64,000 nt of DNA from Ceratopteris richardii (Eukaryota > Streptophyta > Polypodiopsida > Polypodiales > Pteridaceae): the NCBI GenBank assembly GCA_020310875.1, contig CM035423.1, forward strand, positions 144,757,837-144,821,836, in the 5' to 3' direction. The notes under the pieces were generated by a model that was not told where the DNA came from, searched no databases, and worked only from the letters and a program-made list of their open reading frames with translations. Below, piece by piece: positions 22,485-36,200 of this stretch; the first letter of the stretch is position 1; every line of letters begins with the position of its first letter. A program made the position numbers and the translations under genes.

Positions 22485-25400
22485 GGAGATGGTTATAGAG
22501 GTCTTTTTTTGGATGTAATTCGATATGTGGCGATTAGGGAACATTTTTTTCATAATGTACCAAGAGATGAAGAGGATTCCAATAACATGTGGGAATTTAA
22601 GATTTTCAAAGTAACCTCTTTGTTAAGGTCAAGAGACATCTCCACTCTAGCCATTTCAAGGTGACATGTCCATCTTCAATAGGGCATATCTTGGCACTCA
22701 AGACTCAGATTGATGTGATTTGGGTACCATTGAGAATCCATCATTGAGGACCTTAATAGATAGAAAATTTTTGTATGTTGCATCTAAAAATCACCCTCTA
22801 ATCATCTCTACAATCTTTAGAAAGGAAGCAATTAACTTATGTTTGAGAGCATTTGGGTGGAATAGTCATTGAAATGCTATGTTATAACTTTTTTTTATGG
22901 ATTCCCAAGGATATATATAGGTGTTTCTGTGTTGGGCCACTCGCAAGGACTGATAAGAAATTCGTGAAAGCATGGTAAGCTCAAAGGTTTGGTTTGAAGG
23001 CTACCAATATAGGACCACTTGTCTTTAGGAGCACATATCTTCCAATCCGCTTGTCCCTTTTGGATTATTTTATAATTTTTTCAAAGCTGGTTGAAAGAGC
23101 TTTCGAATGAATATAAGATCATTACATTTGGATTTATAATAATTTTTTGCACACTACTTAAGGTTCTAGTTGATATAGGGGATGGTGATTAGACATGGTT
23201 TACATGTCTTATGACATCTAAATTAGTTGACCCCAAATGGTAAATTATTGTAACCATTTTTGGAATATTTCTAGTAGGTTTTTATATCATCTATATGTTT
23301 GAAAGTTGTAACATTGTATAGGAGCACTTTTGAGTGATTTAATATGCACATATTGTATATGACCACTATACAAGTTATCATAAGATGCACGTGAAATGGA
23401 TTTAGACCTGGAAATAAGGCAAGAAGCGAGTTGTTAATGACATTGAAGAGTTTTAGGAGTTCACAACTTCATCAAAAATATTGAGGGAAGCATCTTGAAA
23501 TCTTATTCATGTTTTTCTTTGGCTTTTTTATTACGCATAGAACATGCTTGCATTTTTGAAGTTGACACACGTGCATGTGCATGATTAGAAAGCAACATAA
23601 AGCATGTGAATGGTTTGATATTCCATTATTTGAAATGATTTTATCACGCATGGATGCCTATCATTTATGCATGGCATGTATGGCTCTTTTTTTTCAATTT
23701 CTCTTGTCACAAGGAATTTATAATGAAAGCAATTTGTATATCTCTCTTTATATGATGTATACTTTGATAAAGACCAAATTTATTAAAGGATACATAGATG
23801 TTATCAATCCTTTGGAGATAGGAATATCTCACTTATACATTGCTATATGAAAGTTCATATGCTTTCCTTTGAGAGGATTAAGTACTTTTGAGAGATATCT
23901 ATGCTCTATTTTAGAGTTAGTGAAGGTCAAGTGCCTTCAGGGAGAGTCTCTTAGTAATTGATACGTTGGGGTATTGTTAGAAAATCCCACATGGAGTCAT
24001 ATTTTTAAAATTTAGGAGGCAAAATATTCATTTGATATTTAGGGCTAGAATTCTAGATGGCATATCCATCTATTGATATTTATGGCTAGAATTCTAGATG
24101 GCATAGCCTAGATGGATACCACTTAGGAAGCTTTGACATCATTTAATGGGTACCTCAAGGGGAATATATACATGCCAACATGACTCAATTAAGGTCTTTG
24201 AATTGACCTTAGCTCCACTAAGAGCATTGAATCCCAAGGAAAAAAGACAAATTGGATGCCATATAATAGAGGGATATAGAAATAGCTAAATTGGTACTTA
24301 AAAACTAGTTATTCTTGGTAGGTTGGTGATCTTGGAATCATCTAAACCAAGATATTCTAGTTACAAGACATGGAATTCATGATAATCCACCATGTGAGAT
24401 ATTTTAAGAGTTCCACCTTAGTTATGGAAACTAAGTACATGATTTTTTTAGTGGCATCGTGTTTTATGGATTGGAGATGATCGAGAACCATTGGTATGGG
24501 ATGGGATGGATTATCTCCATTTGAGGAATTTTCTTTGATAATGAAGAAGAAAAGACTCATCGTCCATAGAATATAATTTTTTCTAGATAGAGAGGAGAAG
24601 TTTGATGAACTTATCTTAGCTTAGATTTGAGGAATAGAGCTATGAATCTACTTAGGAATTCATTGACTCTATTTTTATTTTAGTTTTCCTTCATATGTGA
24701 GTTTTGATTCTCCACTGATTAGGAAGGGAAAAAGACCAAGAGCCTATGTGTTCTCATTAATGGAGAGTAGAGCCAAAGGAATTCAATGTAGTCTCTTTTA
24801 AGGGAAAGGGAAATTAGAAACTTTTCCACTAAATGATCCCTCTTCCTTATATGAGTTTGAGAGAGAGTTTATCCACCCTGTAGATTGTTTGGATAGGATT
24901 GGCACTATCCTATCAAAGATAAGAGGGAGATTTGATAGTCACAGTTGTTAGATTGAGCTTGCCTAAAGACTTTAGGGGAGAAGTTTTTATGTTTATATTT
25001 ACTTATGGTATTTGACTAGACAAAGTGTTCTAGTTGTTGGCATTATGAGATTAGAAGTGGAGTGGTGACTTCTCTTTTGGGTTTTTCAAAAATAGGGATA
25101 AATCTTACTAGTAGGGGTATCAATCTCTTAGTTTGTTTTTTCTCATGAGGATGGTGATTGAGCACCAATGAAATTGGTTGGTATTCATGGATTATATGAA
25201 TCTCATAAAGGAATGCTTCTGCATTCATATGGCAAACTAAAGAGAAGAGAAAATATTATAGTTCATATTAGAGCCATTAGACATTCTTCCAATAGAAATG
25301 AGTCCAAAATTTATGGATGAAAAACCAAGTACTTCTCTACTCGTAGGATGTAGAAGTTTCATTCTACTACCAAGAATCTCTTTATGCGATATTGGATGAT

Positions 25401-25741
25401 GGATTTGCATAGTATACAATGATAGTTTAGGAAAAAATATTGTTTATGAGTACACTCAAGGTTAGAGAGACCTAGAGCGGCATGAGGGTAAGTCTATCTA
25501 GTTATAGAGGATTTCATAATTATCTCTCTTATGGGAATTTGTTAGATCACTTTGAAGATTACATAGTTTCCTATATCCATTCAATATGGTCAAGCATATG
25601 TATCTTGGCATTCACATTATTACTCCAAAGAGGAATGGTCATATGGACTTATGTCACTTAGAAAATGTTTGATATTATGAGAGTGATAGTTTGGGATTTA
25701 CATAGACATGGGAGATACTATGCACTTATAGAGGCCATTTG
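22485..25741. other. Anonymous 3.2-kb AT-rich stretch
   Basis: No recognised gene is present. A small duplication (GGCTAGAATTCTAGATGGCAT repeated) occurs at about 24040-24108. The longest open stretch (91 codons at 23575-23850) has no recognisable features. The last bases border the small element R. Confidence 0.4.
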
Positions 25742-25854
25742 TGTTGAAATATAAGAGACTACTCCTACTCTAATATCAAACACACACAACAAGTTATGGA
25801 GGAAAAAATAGAAGAAATGAAAATGAAAACACAATGAATTAAATAACTGGAAAA
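25742..25854 (-). repeat. Left LTR of element R, first piece
   Basis: It matches 45827-45935 ('actactcctactctaatatcaaa', 'acacacaacaagttatgga'). It is followed by the Copia C insertion. The last five bases, GAAAA, are the duplicated target of Copia C. Confidence 0.75.
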
Positions 25855-26081
25855 TGTTGGAGTTCAAGGTCTATGGAAGCACACAAATAGCACAAGGAAG
25901 AAGAAGCTTGGCGCACATCACAATATAGAATGCATTACCAAGTGAATGTACACAGATAATTAACCCATTAGGATTATAGGCTTATATACAAGCTGAGGGA
26001 AACAAACCTCCTAAAGAGGGAAAAATGTGTCTCAGTAGTCCTAAGTGTGTCCACACACATCACTACTAAAATATATCAACA
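25855..26081 (-). repeat. Left LTR (3') of Copia C
   Basis: TGTTGGAGTTCAAGG ... ATATCAACA on the plus strand, then the conserved polypurine tract (minus sense CTCCCAGGGGGTTT). Confidence 0.9.
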
Positions 26082-26089
26082 AAACCCCC

Positions 26090-28059
26090 TGGGAGTGATG
26101 TGGTGGACAAGGAGTTGCACTCGTGTATATGGAAGTGCCAAGCTATGTGGAAAGAGATCAATCCAAAAAAAAAAAGCCCAAAGCTTTACATAAAAGCTTC
26201 AAACTTCTCCCTAGGTATAGCCTTTGTGAAAAGTTCTGCATCATTCCTCTCCCTCACATATGATACTGCACCTCAATGTGCTTTGTGCAAGCATGGAACA
26301 CAAGGTTCTTCACAATTGCCAATGTTCTCTAACTGTCTATGAAGATGGTGGTGGTAGAAGACTGACCAACACCCAAATCATCCAAAATTCGACTTGGCCA
26401 CACATACTCAACAATCGCTATGAAAGCTTCCCTATAATCATCCTCACTAGTAGAAATGGCCATAGTGGGCTTCTTCTTGCTCAACCAAGACATGCATGAG
26501 CTGCCAATCATGAAGCTAAACATTGTTGGACACACAAGTGTCATAGCAACTAACCTACTTAGAGTCATAAAAAACATGTAAATCTGGCGTTAAGGATTTC
26601 CCCTTGGGATAAAATAATCTAAGTAGTCGAGTACCACTCAAGTAGCGAAAGATGCACTTAACCACCTTCAAATTCTTGACATTTGGCGAATGCGTAAACA
26701 TGCTCATCTGACAGACTACAAACTGAATATCAGGTCGAGTTATGCATAAGTAAATCAAGCACTCAATAACCTTATGATAGAGAAAAACATCAAATGCATC
26801 TTCAACATTGTGAAGACTCAATCATAAACCTATTTCCATAGGAGTGGCAATAGGTTTGCAATCATTAAGGTCAAATTGACACAAAGTTATTTCTCCATCA
26901 GCTTGCATCAACTAAATGCCCAAATAATGATGCAAATGCCCCAAATCTAACATCTCAGAAGAGGCATGCAAATCAGCCTTAAATTTAGCAATATGCTTCT
27001 CATTAGGATCAATGAGAAACGTATCATCAACATATACAACGATGAGAAAAAGTACATCATCTACATCCTTAACATATAAGGTGCTCTCAGTTGGACTGTT
27101 CTCAAAACCATGTACAATCAAGTAGGGATGTATCTTTTCATACCAAGCATGTGGTGCTTGCTTCAAACTTTATAATTCTTTTTTTAGCTTACACACTTTG
27201 TTTTCATGCCCTTTCTATACAGAAATATGGGTCTAAAATATATACACTTATTCATGTAAATCACCATTCAAAAATGTAGTTTTAATGTCCAATTGATGTA
27301 CCTTCCAACCATGATGAGTTGGAAGTACACAAATGCTATGAATATTGGTCATTTAGCATGTGGAAGCAAAGGTCTCATTAAAGTCAATGCCTCTCTCTTG
27401 AGCATAATATTTTGCAACAAGCCTCACCTTATACCTATTAATTGTTCCATCAGGTTTACGTTTCAGCTTATATATCCATTTACTTCTAATGGCCTTTTTG
27501 CTTGAGGGAAATCATATAAAGACCAAGTACCATTCTTCATATTAGCATCATATTCTGATTGCATAGCAACCATCCAATTTTTAGAATTTTGTGCTTCATC
27601 AAAAGAAATAGGCTCATTCTCATCACAAAGACTAGAGGCAACCATTGCATAGCAATATGATACAAAAGAATCAATATGAGAGCATGAACGAGTTCAATAT
27701 GATAGAGGCCATCTAATTTGTTGTCTCTAAAAGTCTGCACTAGCCATTTAGGCATTGTTTTAGCCTCTTCTATGTCATCCCTCTCATGAAGAAGTGCATC
27801 ATGTAAATCTGCACCAGAAATGGAATGATCTCCATAAATGTTCATGTGGAACCCATAAAGGTTGAGAAATCACATAATTTGGACTAGCACTAGAGTGTCC
27901 ATTTGTAAAAAGTGACAACAAAGTTTCATACACATCCTTGGAGCTAATTGATGTCTCCTTGATACATGAAAGTAATGGTTTACTTGCATCCTCCACAAAA
28001 ACAACATCACGGCTAACTAGAATGCATTTATTATATGGATGATATAGACGATAGCCTTT
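26090..28059 (-). pseudogene. RNase H, RT and integrase-end remnants of Copia C
   Basis: Minus-strand fragments align in order with Copia A 17466-19515: RNase H stretches near 26330-26820, RT with a VVYVDDTFL stretch near 27020-27040, KWVYK-like text near 27465 and the integrase C-terminal end near 28000. All parts are decayed with many breaks. The homology stops where element D begins. Confidence 0.88.
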
Positions 28060-28550
28060 TGTTGTGTAATTAACACTTCTATCTAAAAGTATAAATCCTA
28101 AGAGACTAAACAACTAGCAAGACCACCAAGGTGCAAAGAGAGCACGTCTCCACCCAACCAACTCCACCCATATATATACCTCAAGGCCAAGGGGGGGGGA
28201 AATGAGGAGAGCTTGCCAAGTGTCCTCTCCACATGGATTCTAATCCAAGGCCTTCTAACCTTGAAAATCACATGGCCTTCACATGGATTCTTAAAAGGAC
28301 TTCTCCCAAGCTTGTACGTACAAGTCTCAAGGCTTGAGAGGCCTCCCTAAGGGTTAAATACCATACCCTTAGGAAATATCAATCCTAAGGGTCAAAATCC
28401 TTCAATTGGGAGTAAATAAACCCAAATAATTCAAGGGTTCAAACCACACTCTTGGAGACACTTTCCCAAGGGTTTCCCAATAGAATCCAAGGGTTCTCCA
28501 AGTGGTTTTGGACCCTCAAAACCCATGTCTTTGGCCATAGTTATACAACA
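28060..28550 (-). repeat. Left LTR (3') of element D
   Basis: 491 bp with TG..CA ends. It contains the poly-G run near 28190 and the 'tgtcctctccacatgg' segment that supplies the LTR pieces of the array at 33220-37411. Confidence 0.8.
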
Positions 28551-28590
28551 TTCTTCCCCCCTTTAACATTTTCGTCCTCGAAAATGTGTG
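28551..28590 (-). promoter_or_regulatory. Polypurine tract and adjoining hairpin of element D
   Basis: In minus sense AAAGGGGGGAAGAA abuts the LTR. Immediately before it, ACATTTTCG TCCT CGAAAATGT (about 28569-28590) is a perfect 9-bp inverted repeat with a 4-base loop, equivalent to the TTTCGAGGACGAAA box known upstream of the tract in Tekay-like elements. Confidence 0.7.
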
Positions 28591-31500
28591 TAGGTATATT
28601 ATGTGGAGTATTCCCGTGTGCCCCATGATCTATACTCTAAGCATGGTCATCTCTCTCTCTAGATTCATTTCCAGTAATCAGGTAAAGGCTAATCCCTACC
28701 TTAATTTGAAAGGAAAAGAATCAAAATCCGTGCCCAAATCACTTTCTCTTAGTCCATCCGAATGTACATGCATACCCTGTACCTATGGACTAGTGAAATG
28801 GGTGGACTTCATTGGTGGTCTTTTTCTTTTGGAACTTTCACAAACCTAGAGCTCCATAAAATAATAAATTTCAGTACACTTTGTACTTTCCTAGAAATTT
28901 ATAATTTTAGGAGTTTATGATAGAGATCCTATCTCTATCTTGAAAGGGCCAGAAACTAGATTCATCTTCCACTTTCAATAGAAAGGAGAGGAATCTTCAT
29001 ATATTCTAAACTTAGCTTTGTCCTTTTCAAATACAAATATACTTTACTTGTATTTGATAGGACTTAGTTAAAGATGTGAACTTAGCAAAGTGGATCTATT
29101 GAGTCCTTGCCACAACCTGCTTAATAAAATGAGGAGAAATACTATCTTCTCGTTCCTTTGCAACTTAGGTGGACTTTTTTCAATCATCCAGGTTTTCTTG
29201 AAACATAAAGCTCAAGTATTCCAAATGATAATATACCCAATCTACAAGTTCATATCTACAAGTGGATCTTATCTTGATCATGTTTGATTTTCCCTGGATT
29301 AATTCTCAAAATAGAGTTTTAATCCCTTTGGAAGTTTTAACATTCAAGACTTAGATCCCAAGATGACTTTAGGAATTGGAATTATTTGGTAGACCATTCT
29401 ACTAGGTCTCTACCCCATTTGTTCGTCTTAGCTTAGCGTGTTCTTCCAATGAGAATCAGTACTAACTATCTTAAACCAACAATGGTTCAGATAATTATGT
29501 ATACTAACCTCAAAGGTCATCAAAGCTTTGCAAAGAGAAACAAATCTTCATAAACCAATTCCTTCAAATCCTTAAAATTGAGGAAAAATATTTCATCAAG
29601 ACACCCTCTAGATTTTCTATCGGATGCAGCTTTAGTTCCAAGGTCTTGCAAGAAAGACACCTGTTTCTAGGCATCATATCTCAGACCTTGCTAGGAACAT
29701 TCTTGAATCACTTGTTCTACACCAAAGATCCAAAAGAAGATCTTTTACAGATCATTCTTTCATTCAAGGCTATTATTCTTGAATAGGCTTGACTTATTTT
29801 TGGAGTTTAACTCCCAAAATTCTTTACCCTCTTACTTATCCAAATTTATTGTTCCACATAAAATTTGGCTATGCATTTTATTAAGAAAAATGCATCTGCT
29901 TAAGAGGATAACGGATATCCTTTTCTAGGGTAAATGTCATGTTCATTCTATTTACCCTTTTGTTTATACAACTAAGTGTATTAAATTGGTTCAAGGAGGT
30001 ACATTTCTATACCTCATAATGAACCTAAGACCTTAATCTGAATGGTCTTACTTTAAGGCTTATCGTGATGTTTCCTATCAGATCTTGAGCCTATTTTCTC
30101 TCTGGCCATCAGAGAAAAATCTCAATGGGAGTTAGTTCTCATTGTCCCATACCAGTGAGTTCTTTCTCCAACCCGTAGAACCACATCCTAGTGTTTCCAC
30201 CTTTTTTGCCCTTATCTCTTCAATGCTTTCTGATCATTTACCATGATCATGAATTCCACCTTGGAACTCCTTGGTATCATTTTCATGAGAGCAAAGACTA
30301 AGGTTTCTAAATCTAAGGTCTCTTTAGGTTGACCTTTGGACTTTACTTGGTAATCACTTGGCTTTCTCAAAATTCCTCTAGCAAATTTAATAGGAGATAA
30401 GATCTAGTGTTTTCTCCTTTAGATCCCTTTTTCAATGGTTTTTACCCATGGGATTTTCTTGGGATCTCCAACTCATACCTTCATGAGTTGGTATCTTTGC
30501 TTAAGTCTTCAACATCATGTTGATGTTCTTCAAACCATTAACCATTCTCCTTTTAGGGATCAACAATTATATGTCACCCTTTTGACTTAAGCAAGTTGAC
30601 ATGCTTATCGATCCAAACTTTGGATCCATCTTTATCTACTCTCAAATACCCTACTTTGAATATGCTTTACGCCTTTGGCTAGCTTACCTTAGATTACTTT
30701 CCAAATTGGAATTGTTCAATGAATTCCCTTCTTACATATTTGGTTCTTACTTTGTTTGAGATTTACCTCAAACATACTTGGGTACCTATGGACATCCAAC
30801 GTACTCCTTAACTTTCATAAAAGAGTTAAGGAATATCTTTTGCTTAGAAGTATCATATTGATGATACCTTTCTTTCCCCCCTTTTAAAGAGTTTCCGTCC
30901 TCGAAAACTTGATGTTGATTCAATTTCCTATCCAAATGGGAGGTTCATTTATGCTAAATTCTTCACTCAAAAAGTTCTCCAATATCCTTGAGCTTAAGCT
31001 TCTATTATCCTTAAGCTCAGTGTCCCATACCACTGAACCTACTTAAGTGACATTGTAAACCTAGATGTCCCATACCATCCGATTTACAATCCCACCTTAG
31101 TGTAGACAACTTCAGCTCTTACTCAAGGATTAAACTCCATTCATTTTAGTCTTATCAAATATAATCAAAATCTTTGTAAGTTACATTCTTACAAAGTCTT
31201 GATTTGTTCTTTGAAAAGATGTTGAGTTTTCATTGAACTATTTCCTTGATTAGATGCGATCAAAGTTATCTTTGTTTATGTCATTTGATAATAGAGCTAG
31301 TATTCTCATACTAGATATCATCTATTGACATAAGTAGGCATCTATATCAAAGGATATAGTCAATCATAAGCTTTTCTAAATGGTTACCTTGTTAACCATC
31401 TTGGTAAATTGTTTCTTACTCATAGAGCACATTTTTTAGTAAAGGTCTTAAGAGTTTCTTTCAACCCTTTAATCTTCCTCTTCTCTAGATATGCTTAATG

Positions 31501-32960
31501 AGTTACAATTTTTCATTCTTGAAGCAATTTTCTCAAAGCTCCAAATGGATCCTACCTCTTTTTAATGAAGGAAGAAACTTATTGGGGAAGAAATGAATGC
31601 TTAAAAGGGTAAAATGGTTCAACCATTTTTTCCCTAATATGTCATTTGAGGACATTCTCTTATGGAACTTGGGGGTCCATACGCAGGACTCGAAGTTAAA
31701 GTTCCTCTTCCTAAGTTAAATTTTGTTGGCTTTTGAATTAAGCCAACATATAAAAAGCATAGAGGATAATGGCTATTGAGTCACATATCCTCAATATACC
31801 ATTAACCTTTTATGCTTTTGACTTCAGAGTTAGAAGTCATTTCCTATTCTAACTTTAAACTTAGAGAACTTAATTTCTCTCTCATGTCCCATCAACCCAT
31901 GCATATGAGATTCAATTCATGCATACATGGTGTAAGCCAAGAACAGGTACATCTTTCCTTGAGGTTGTTGTAGCATGCATAAGGTCCAATGGTAGAACTC
32001 CTCCTTAAAGCATGCATGGAATTCACACTTGGAACTCCATATAATGCATGAATATATACTTGTGCTTTCCATTCATGTTCATACCATGCTATGATGGATA
32101 TTTCATTTCCATTCTTTGACAACCTTCATGTGGTGAGTCCATTATGTGCTAATAGAAAAGCCTTTCCTATTTTTATATGCCTTAATTGTAGCACTTAAAT
32201 AAGTAAATTCATGCATCATTTAAAAGTGCATGTGGACCTCACCTACTTCATTTAGAATGCATTTCTCTAGCATGGTAACATAAATGAGAAAAATGAGCTA
32301 TAATACTTATCTCCGTTATAGCTTCGTCCATCCTTTGATCCTTTTGATCCTTTGCAAGAGGAAGCTTGCCCATTTGAATACTTTGAAAGGTTGGGCCATT
32401 ACATCTTTGGTTATCGTGCATGTCTTTCAATAGAGGGACCAGAGCTCAAAACTCGATAGTGGCTCAAAGGGTCCTTAAAAGTGTATCTCTTCAAAACTCA
32501 TCTCTCCATCATTCAAGATTTACTTACTTAGAGTATGCCCAAAGTATGCATCTATATTTGCAAAAGCTTTAAGGTTGCATGAATGCATGCTTACACTTAA
32601 ATAAATACTTTCCGAAATCCATGGTGATATAGCTAGTCCATGGGCTATAAAGCATTCAGCCTTTGCATCACATGATGTATTCAATACATGATGAATTCAA
32701 ATATATGCAAAAGAAACAGAAAGAACTTAACTTAATCAATGCTTTCCTTTGATTATGCTTGAAAGTGAAGATCGCATACCCTCCCTATTGTCATACGTAA
32801 TTTTGTTGTCCTCCGTAATAGAGTTGAACGCTAACTTCATTCAAAGAAAGTATGTTTTCTTCTTTGGCTCTCCCCACAAGCATAACATGTTAATTTATTT
32901 ATATGACAATCTATGGAGAACAAAAAATAAGAGAAATAATCCTACACAAGATAAATATAC
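28591..32960 (-). other. Non-coding interior of element D
   Basis: About 4.4 kb without meaningful reading frames on either strand. A second polypurine-like block with the same GAGGACGGAAAC box is present at about 30872-30912. Recurrent words such as TCCCATACCA occur near 30150, 31025 and 31070. I see no RNA gene. Confidence 0.6.
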
Positions 32961-32961
32961 G

Positions 32962-33145
32962 AGAGAGACTGGCTCGGATACCAATGTTGTGTAATTAACA
33001 CTTCTATCTAAAAGTATAAATCCTAAGAGACTAAACAACTAGCAAGACCACCAAGAGACTGGCTCGGATACCAATGTTGTGTAATTAACACTTCTATCTA
33101 AAAGTATAAATCCTAAAAGACTAAACAACTAGCAAGACCACCAAG
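32962..33145 (-). repeat. Duplicated primer site and LTR edge of element D
   Basis: A segment of about 91 bp, from 'gagactggctcgg' through the first 70 bp of the LTR, occurs twice in tandem (about 32964-33054 and 33055-33145). Both copies carry the primer site TTGGTATCCGAGCC in minus sense. It is similar to an initiator Met-tRNA site with one difference. Confidence 0.8.
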
Positions 33146-33219
33146 GTGCAGAGAGAGCATCTCCACCCAACCAACTCCACCCATATATATACCTCAAGGC
33201 CAAGGGGGGGAAATGAGGA

Positions 33220-36200
33220 GAGCTTGCCAAGTGTCCTCTCCACATGGATTCTAATCCAAGGCCTTCTAACCTTGGAAATCACATGGCCTTCACATAGATT
33301 CTTAAAAGGACATCTCCCAAGCTATTGCTCTCCACCCAACCAACTCCACCCATATATATACCTCAAGGCCAAGGGGGGGGGGGGAAATGAGGAGAGCTTT
33401 CCAAGTGTCCTCTCCACATGGATTCTAATCCAAGGCCTTCTAACCTTGGAAATCACATGGCCTTCACATGGATTCTTAAAAGGACATGCATAATTGACCT
33501 ATTTTGCATGGATTGGTCTTCATGCAACAAAACAAAGACTAACTCCTAAAATGTTAAGGCATTTGGATTGCCTTTCATCATCAATGGAAGAGAAGAGGTG
33601 AAACTATGATATGAATATGGAAGACCATTAAGAACAGTCTGCATAAGTGAACTATCTAGCAAGACTTCATCATTAGAAATCAAATACTCCTTCGAGCCTT
33701 TGATCTTTGTCAAAAAATTGTCCATAGAATCTCCTTCATTCATATGCTCACTCTCCAACTATTTCTAGAGGTAAGCAACATGAGCCTCATTTCTTGCTTG
33801 GTATAAAATTGTAAGTGTATCCCAAGCATCCTTTGTTGTTTTGGAGGAGCAAATGTAGCATGTTTGAGATAGAAAGCTATCAATGCATATGCTTGAGCAT
33901 TTTTGTCATCCCAACAAAGTTGTTCTCAAGTGTCCTCTCCACATGGATTCTAATCCAAGGCCTTCTAACCTTGGAAATCACATGGCCTTCACATAGATTC
34001 TTAAAAGGACATCTCCCAAGCTATTGCTCTCCACCCAACCAACTCCACCCATATATATACCTCAATGCCAAGGGGGGGGGAATGAGGAGAGCTTGCCAAG
34101 TGTCCTCTCCACATGGATTCTAATCCAAGGCCTTCTAACCTTGGAAATCACATGGCCTTCACATGGATTCTTAAAAGGACATGCATAATTGACCTATTTT
34201 GCATGGATTGGTCTTCATGCAACAAAACAAAGACTAACTCCTAAAATGTTAAGGCATTTGGATTGCCTTTCATCATCAATGGAAGAGAAGAGGTGAAACT
34301 ATGATATGAATATGGAAGACCATTAAGAATAGTCTGCATAAGTGAACTATCTAGCAAGACTTCATCATTAGAAATCAAATACTCCTTCAAGCCTTTGATC
34401 TTTGTCAAAAAATTGTCCATAGAATCTCCTTCATTCATATGCTCACTCTCCAACTATTTCTAGAGGTAAGCAACATGAGCCTCATTTCTTGCTTGGTATA
34501 AAATTGTAAGTGTATCCCAAGCATCCTTTGTTGTTTTGGAGGAGCAAATGTAGCATGTTTGAGATAGAAAGCTATCAATGCATATGCTTGAGCATTTTTG
34601 TCATCCCAACAAAGTTGTTCTCAAGTGTCCTCTCCACATGGATTCTAATCCAAGGCCTTCTAACCTTGGAAATCACATGGCCTTCACATAGATTCTTAAA
34701 AGGACATCTCCCAAGCTATTGCTCTCCACCCAACCAACTCCACCCATATATATACCTCAAGGCCAAGGGGGGGGGGGGAAATGAGGAGAGCTTGCCAAGT
34801 GTCCTCTCCACATGGATTCTAATCCAAGGCCTTCTAACCTTGGAAATCACATGGCCTTCACATGGATTCTTAAAAGGACATGCATAATTGACCTATTTTG
34901 CATGGATTGGTCTTCATGCAACAAAACAAAGACTAACTCCTAAAATGTTAAGGCATTTGGATTGCCTTTCATCATCAATGGAAGAGAAGAGGTGAAACTA
35001 TGATATGAATATGGAAGACCATTAAGAACAATCTGCATAAGTGAACTATCTAGCAAGACTTCATCATTAGAAATCAAATACTCCTTCAAGCCTTTGATCT
35101 TTGTCAAAAAATTGTCCATAGAATCTCCTTCATTCATATGCTCACTCTCCAACTATTTCTAGAGGTAAGCAACATGAGCCTCATTTCTTGCTTGGTATAA
35201 AATTGTAAGTGTATCCCAAGCATCCTTTGTTGTTTTGGAGGAGCAAATGTAGCATGTTTGAGATAGAAAGCTATCAATGCATATGCTTGAGCATTTTTGT
35301 CATCCCAACAAAGTTGTTCTCAAGTGTCCTCTCCACATGGATTCTAATCCAAGGCCTTCTAACCTTGGAAATCACATGGCCTTCACATAGATTCTTAAAA
35401 GGACATCTCCCAAGCTATTGCTCTCCACCCAACCAACTCCACCCATATATATACCTCAAGGCCAAGGGGGGGGGGAATGAGGAGAGCTTGCCAAGTGTCC
35501 TCTCCACATGGATTCTAATCCAAGGCCTTCTAACCTTGGAAATCACATGGCCTTCACATGGATTCTTAAAAGGACATGCATAATTGACCTATTTTGCATG
35601 GATTGGTCTTCATGCAACAAAACAAAGACTAACTCCTAAAATGTTAAGGCATTTGGATTGCCTTTCATCATCAATGGAAGAGAAGAGGTGAAACTATGAT
35701 ATGAATATGGAAGACCATTAAGAACAGTCTGCATAAGTGAACTATCTAGCAAGACTTCATCATTAGAAATCAAATACTCCTTCAAGCCTTTGATCTTTGT
35801 CAAAAAATTGTCCATAGAATCTCCTTCATTCATATGCTCACTCTCCAACTATTTCTAGAGGTAAGCAACATGAGCCTCATTTCTTGCTTGGTATAAAATT
35901 GTAAGTGTATCCCAAGCATCCTTTGTTGTTTTGGAGGAGCAAATGTAGCATGTTTGAGATAGAAAGCTATCAATGCATATGCTTGAGCATTTTTGTCATC
36001 CCAACAAAGTTGTTCTCAAGTGTCCTCTCCACATGGATTCTAATCCAAGGCCTTCTAACCTTGGAAATCACATGGCCTTCACATAGATTCTTAAAAGGAC
36101 ATCTCCCAAGCTATTGCTCTCCACCCAACCAACTCCACCCATATATATACCTCAAGGCCAAGGGGGGGGGGAAATGAGGAGAGCTTGCCAAGTGTCCTCT

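Larger units (their letters stand above)
28060..33322 (-). mobile_element. Element D: non-coding LTR element (LARD-like) inside Copia C
   Basis: The left LTR (28060-28550) opens TGTTGTGTAATTAAC and ends TTATACAACA. The same LTR start recurs at 32985 and 33075, each preceded by a minus-sense primer site TTGGTATCCGAGCCAG. The inner 4.4 kb has no coding potential. The minus-sense text before the 3' LTR (CGAGGACGAAAATG, AAAGGGGGG) is like the motif that precedes the polypurine tract in Tekay-type Gypsy chromoviruses. D is therefore probably a large non-autonomous derivative of that group. Its right LTR merges into the chimeric array. Confidence 0.75.

Noticed and set aside
23575-23850. 91-codon open stretch in anonymous DNA
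   Set aside because: No motif, no supporting composition and no neighbours. This length is expected by chance in AT-rich sequence of this size.
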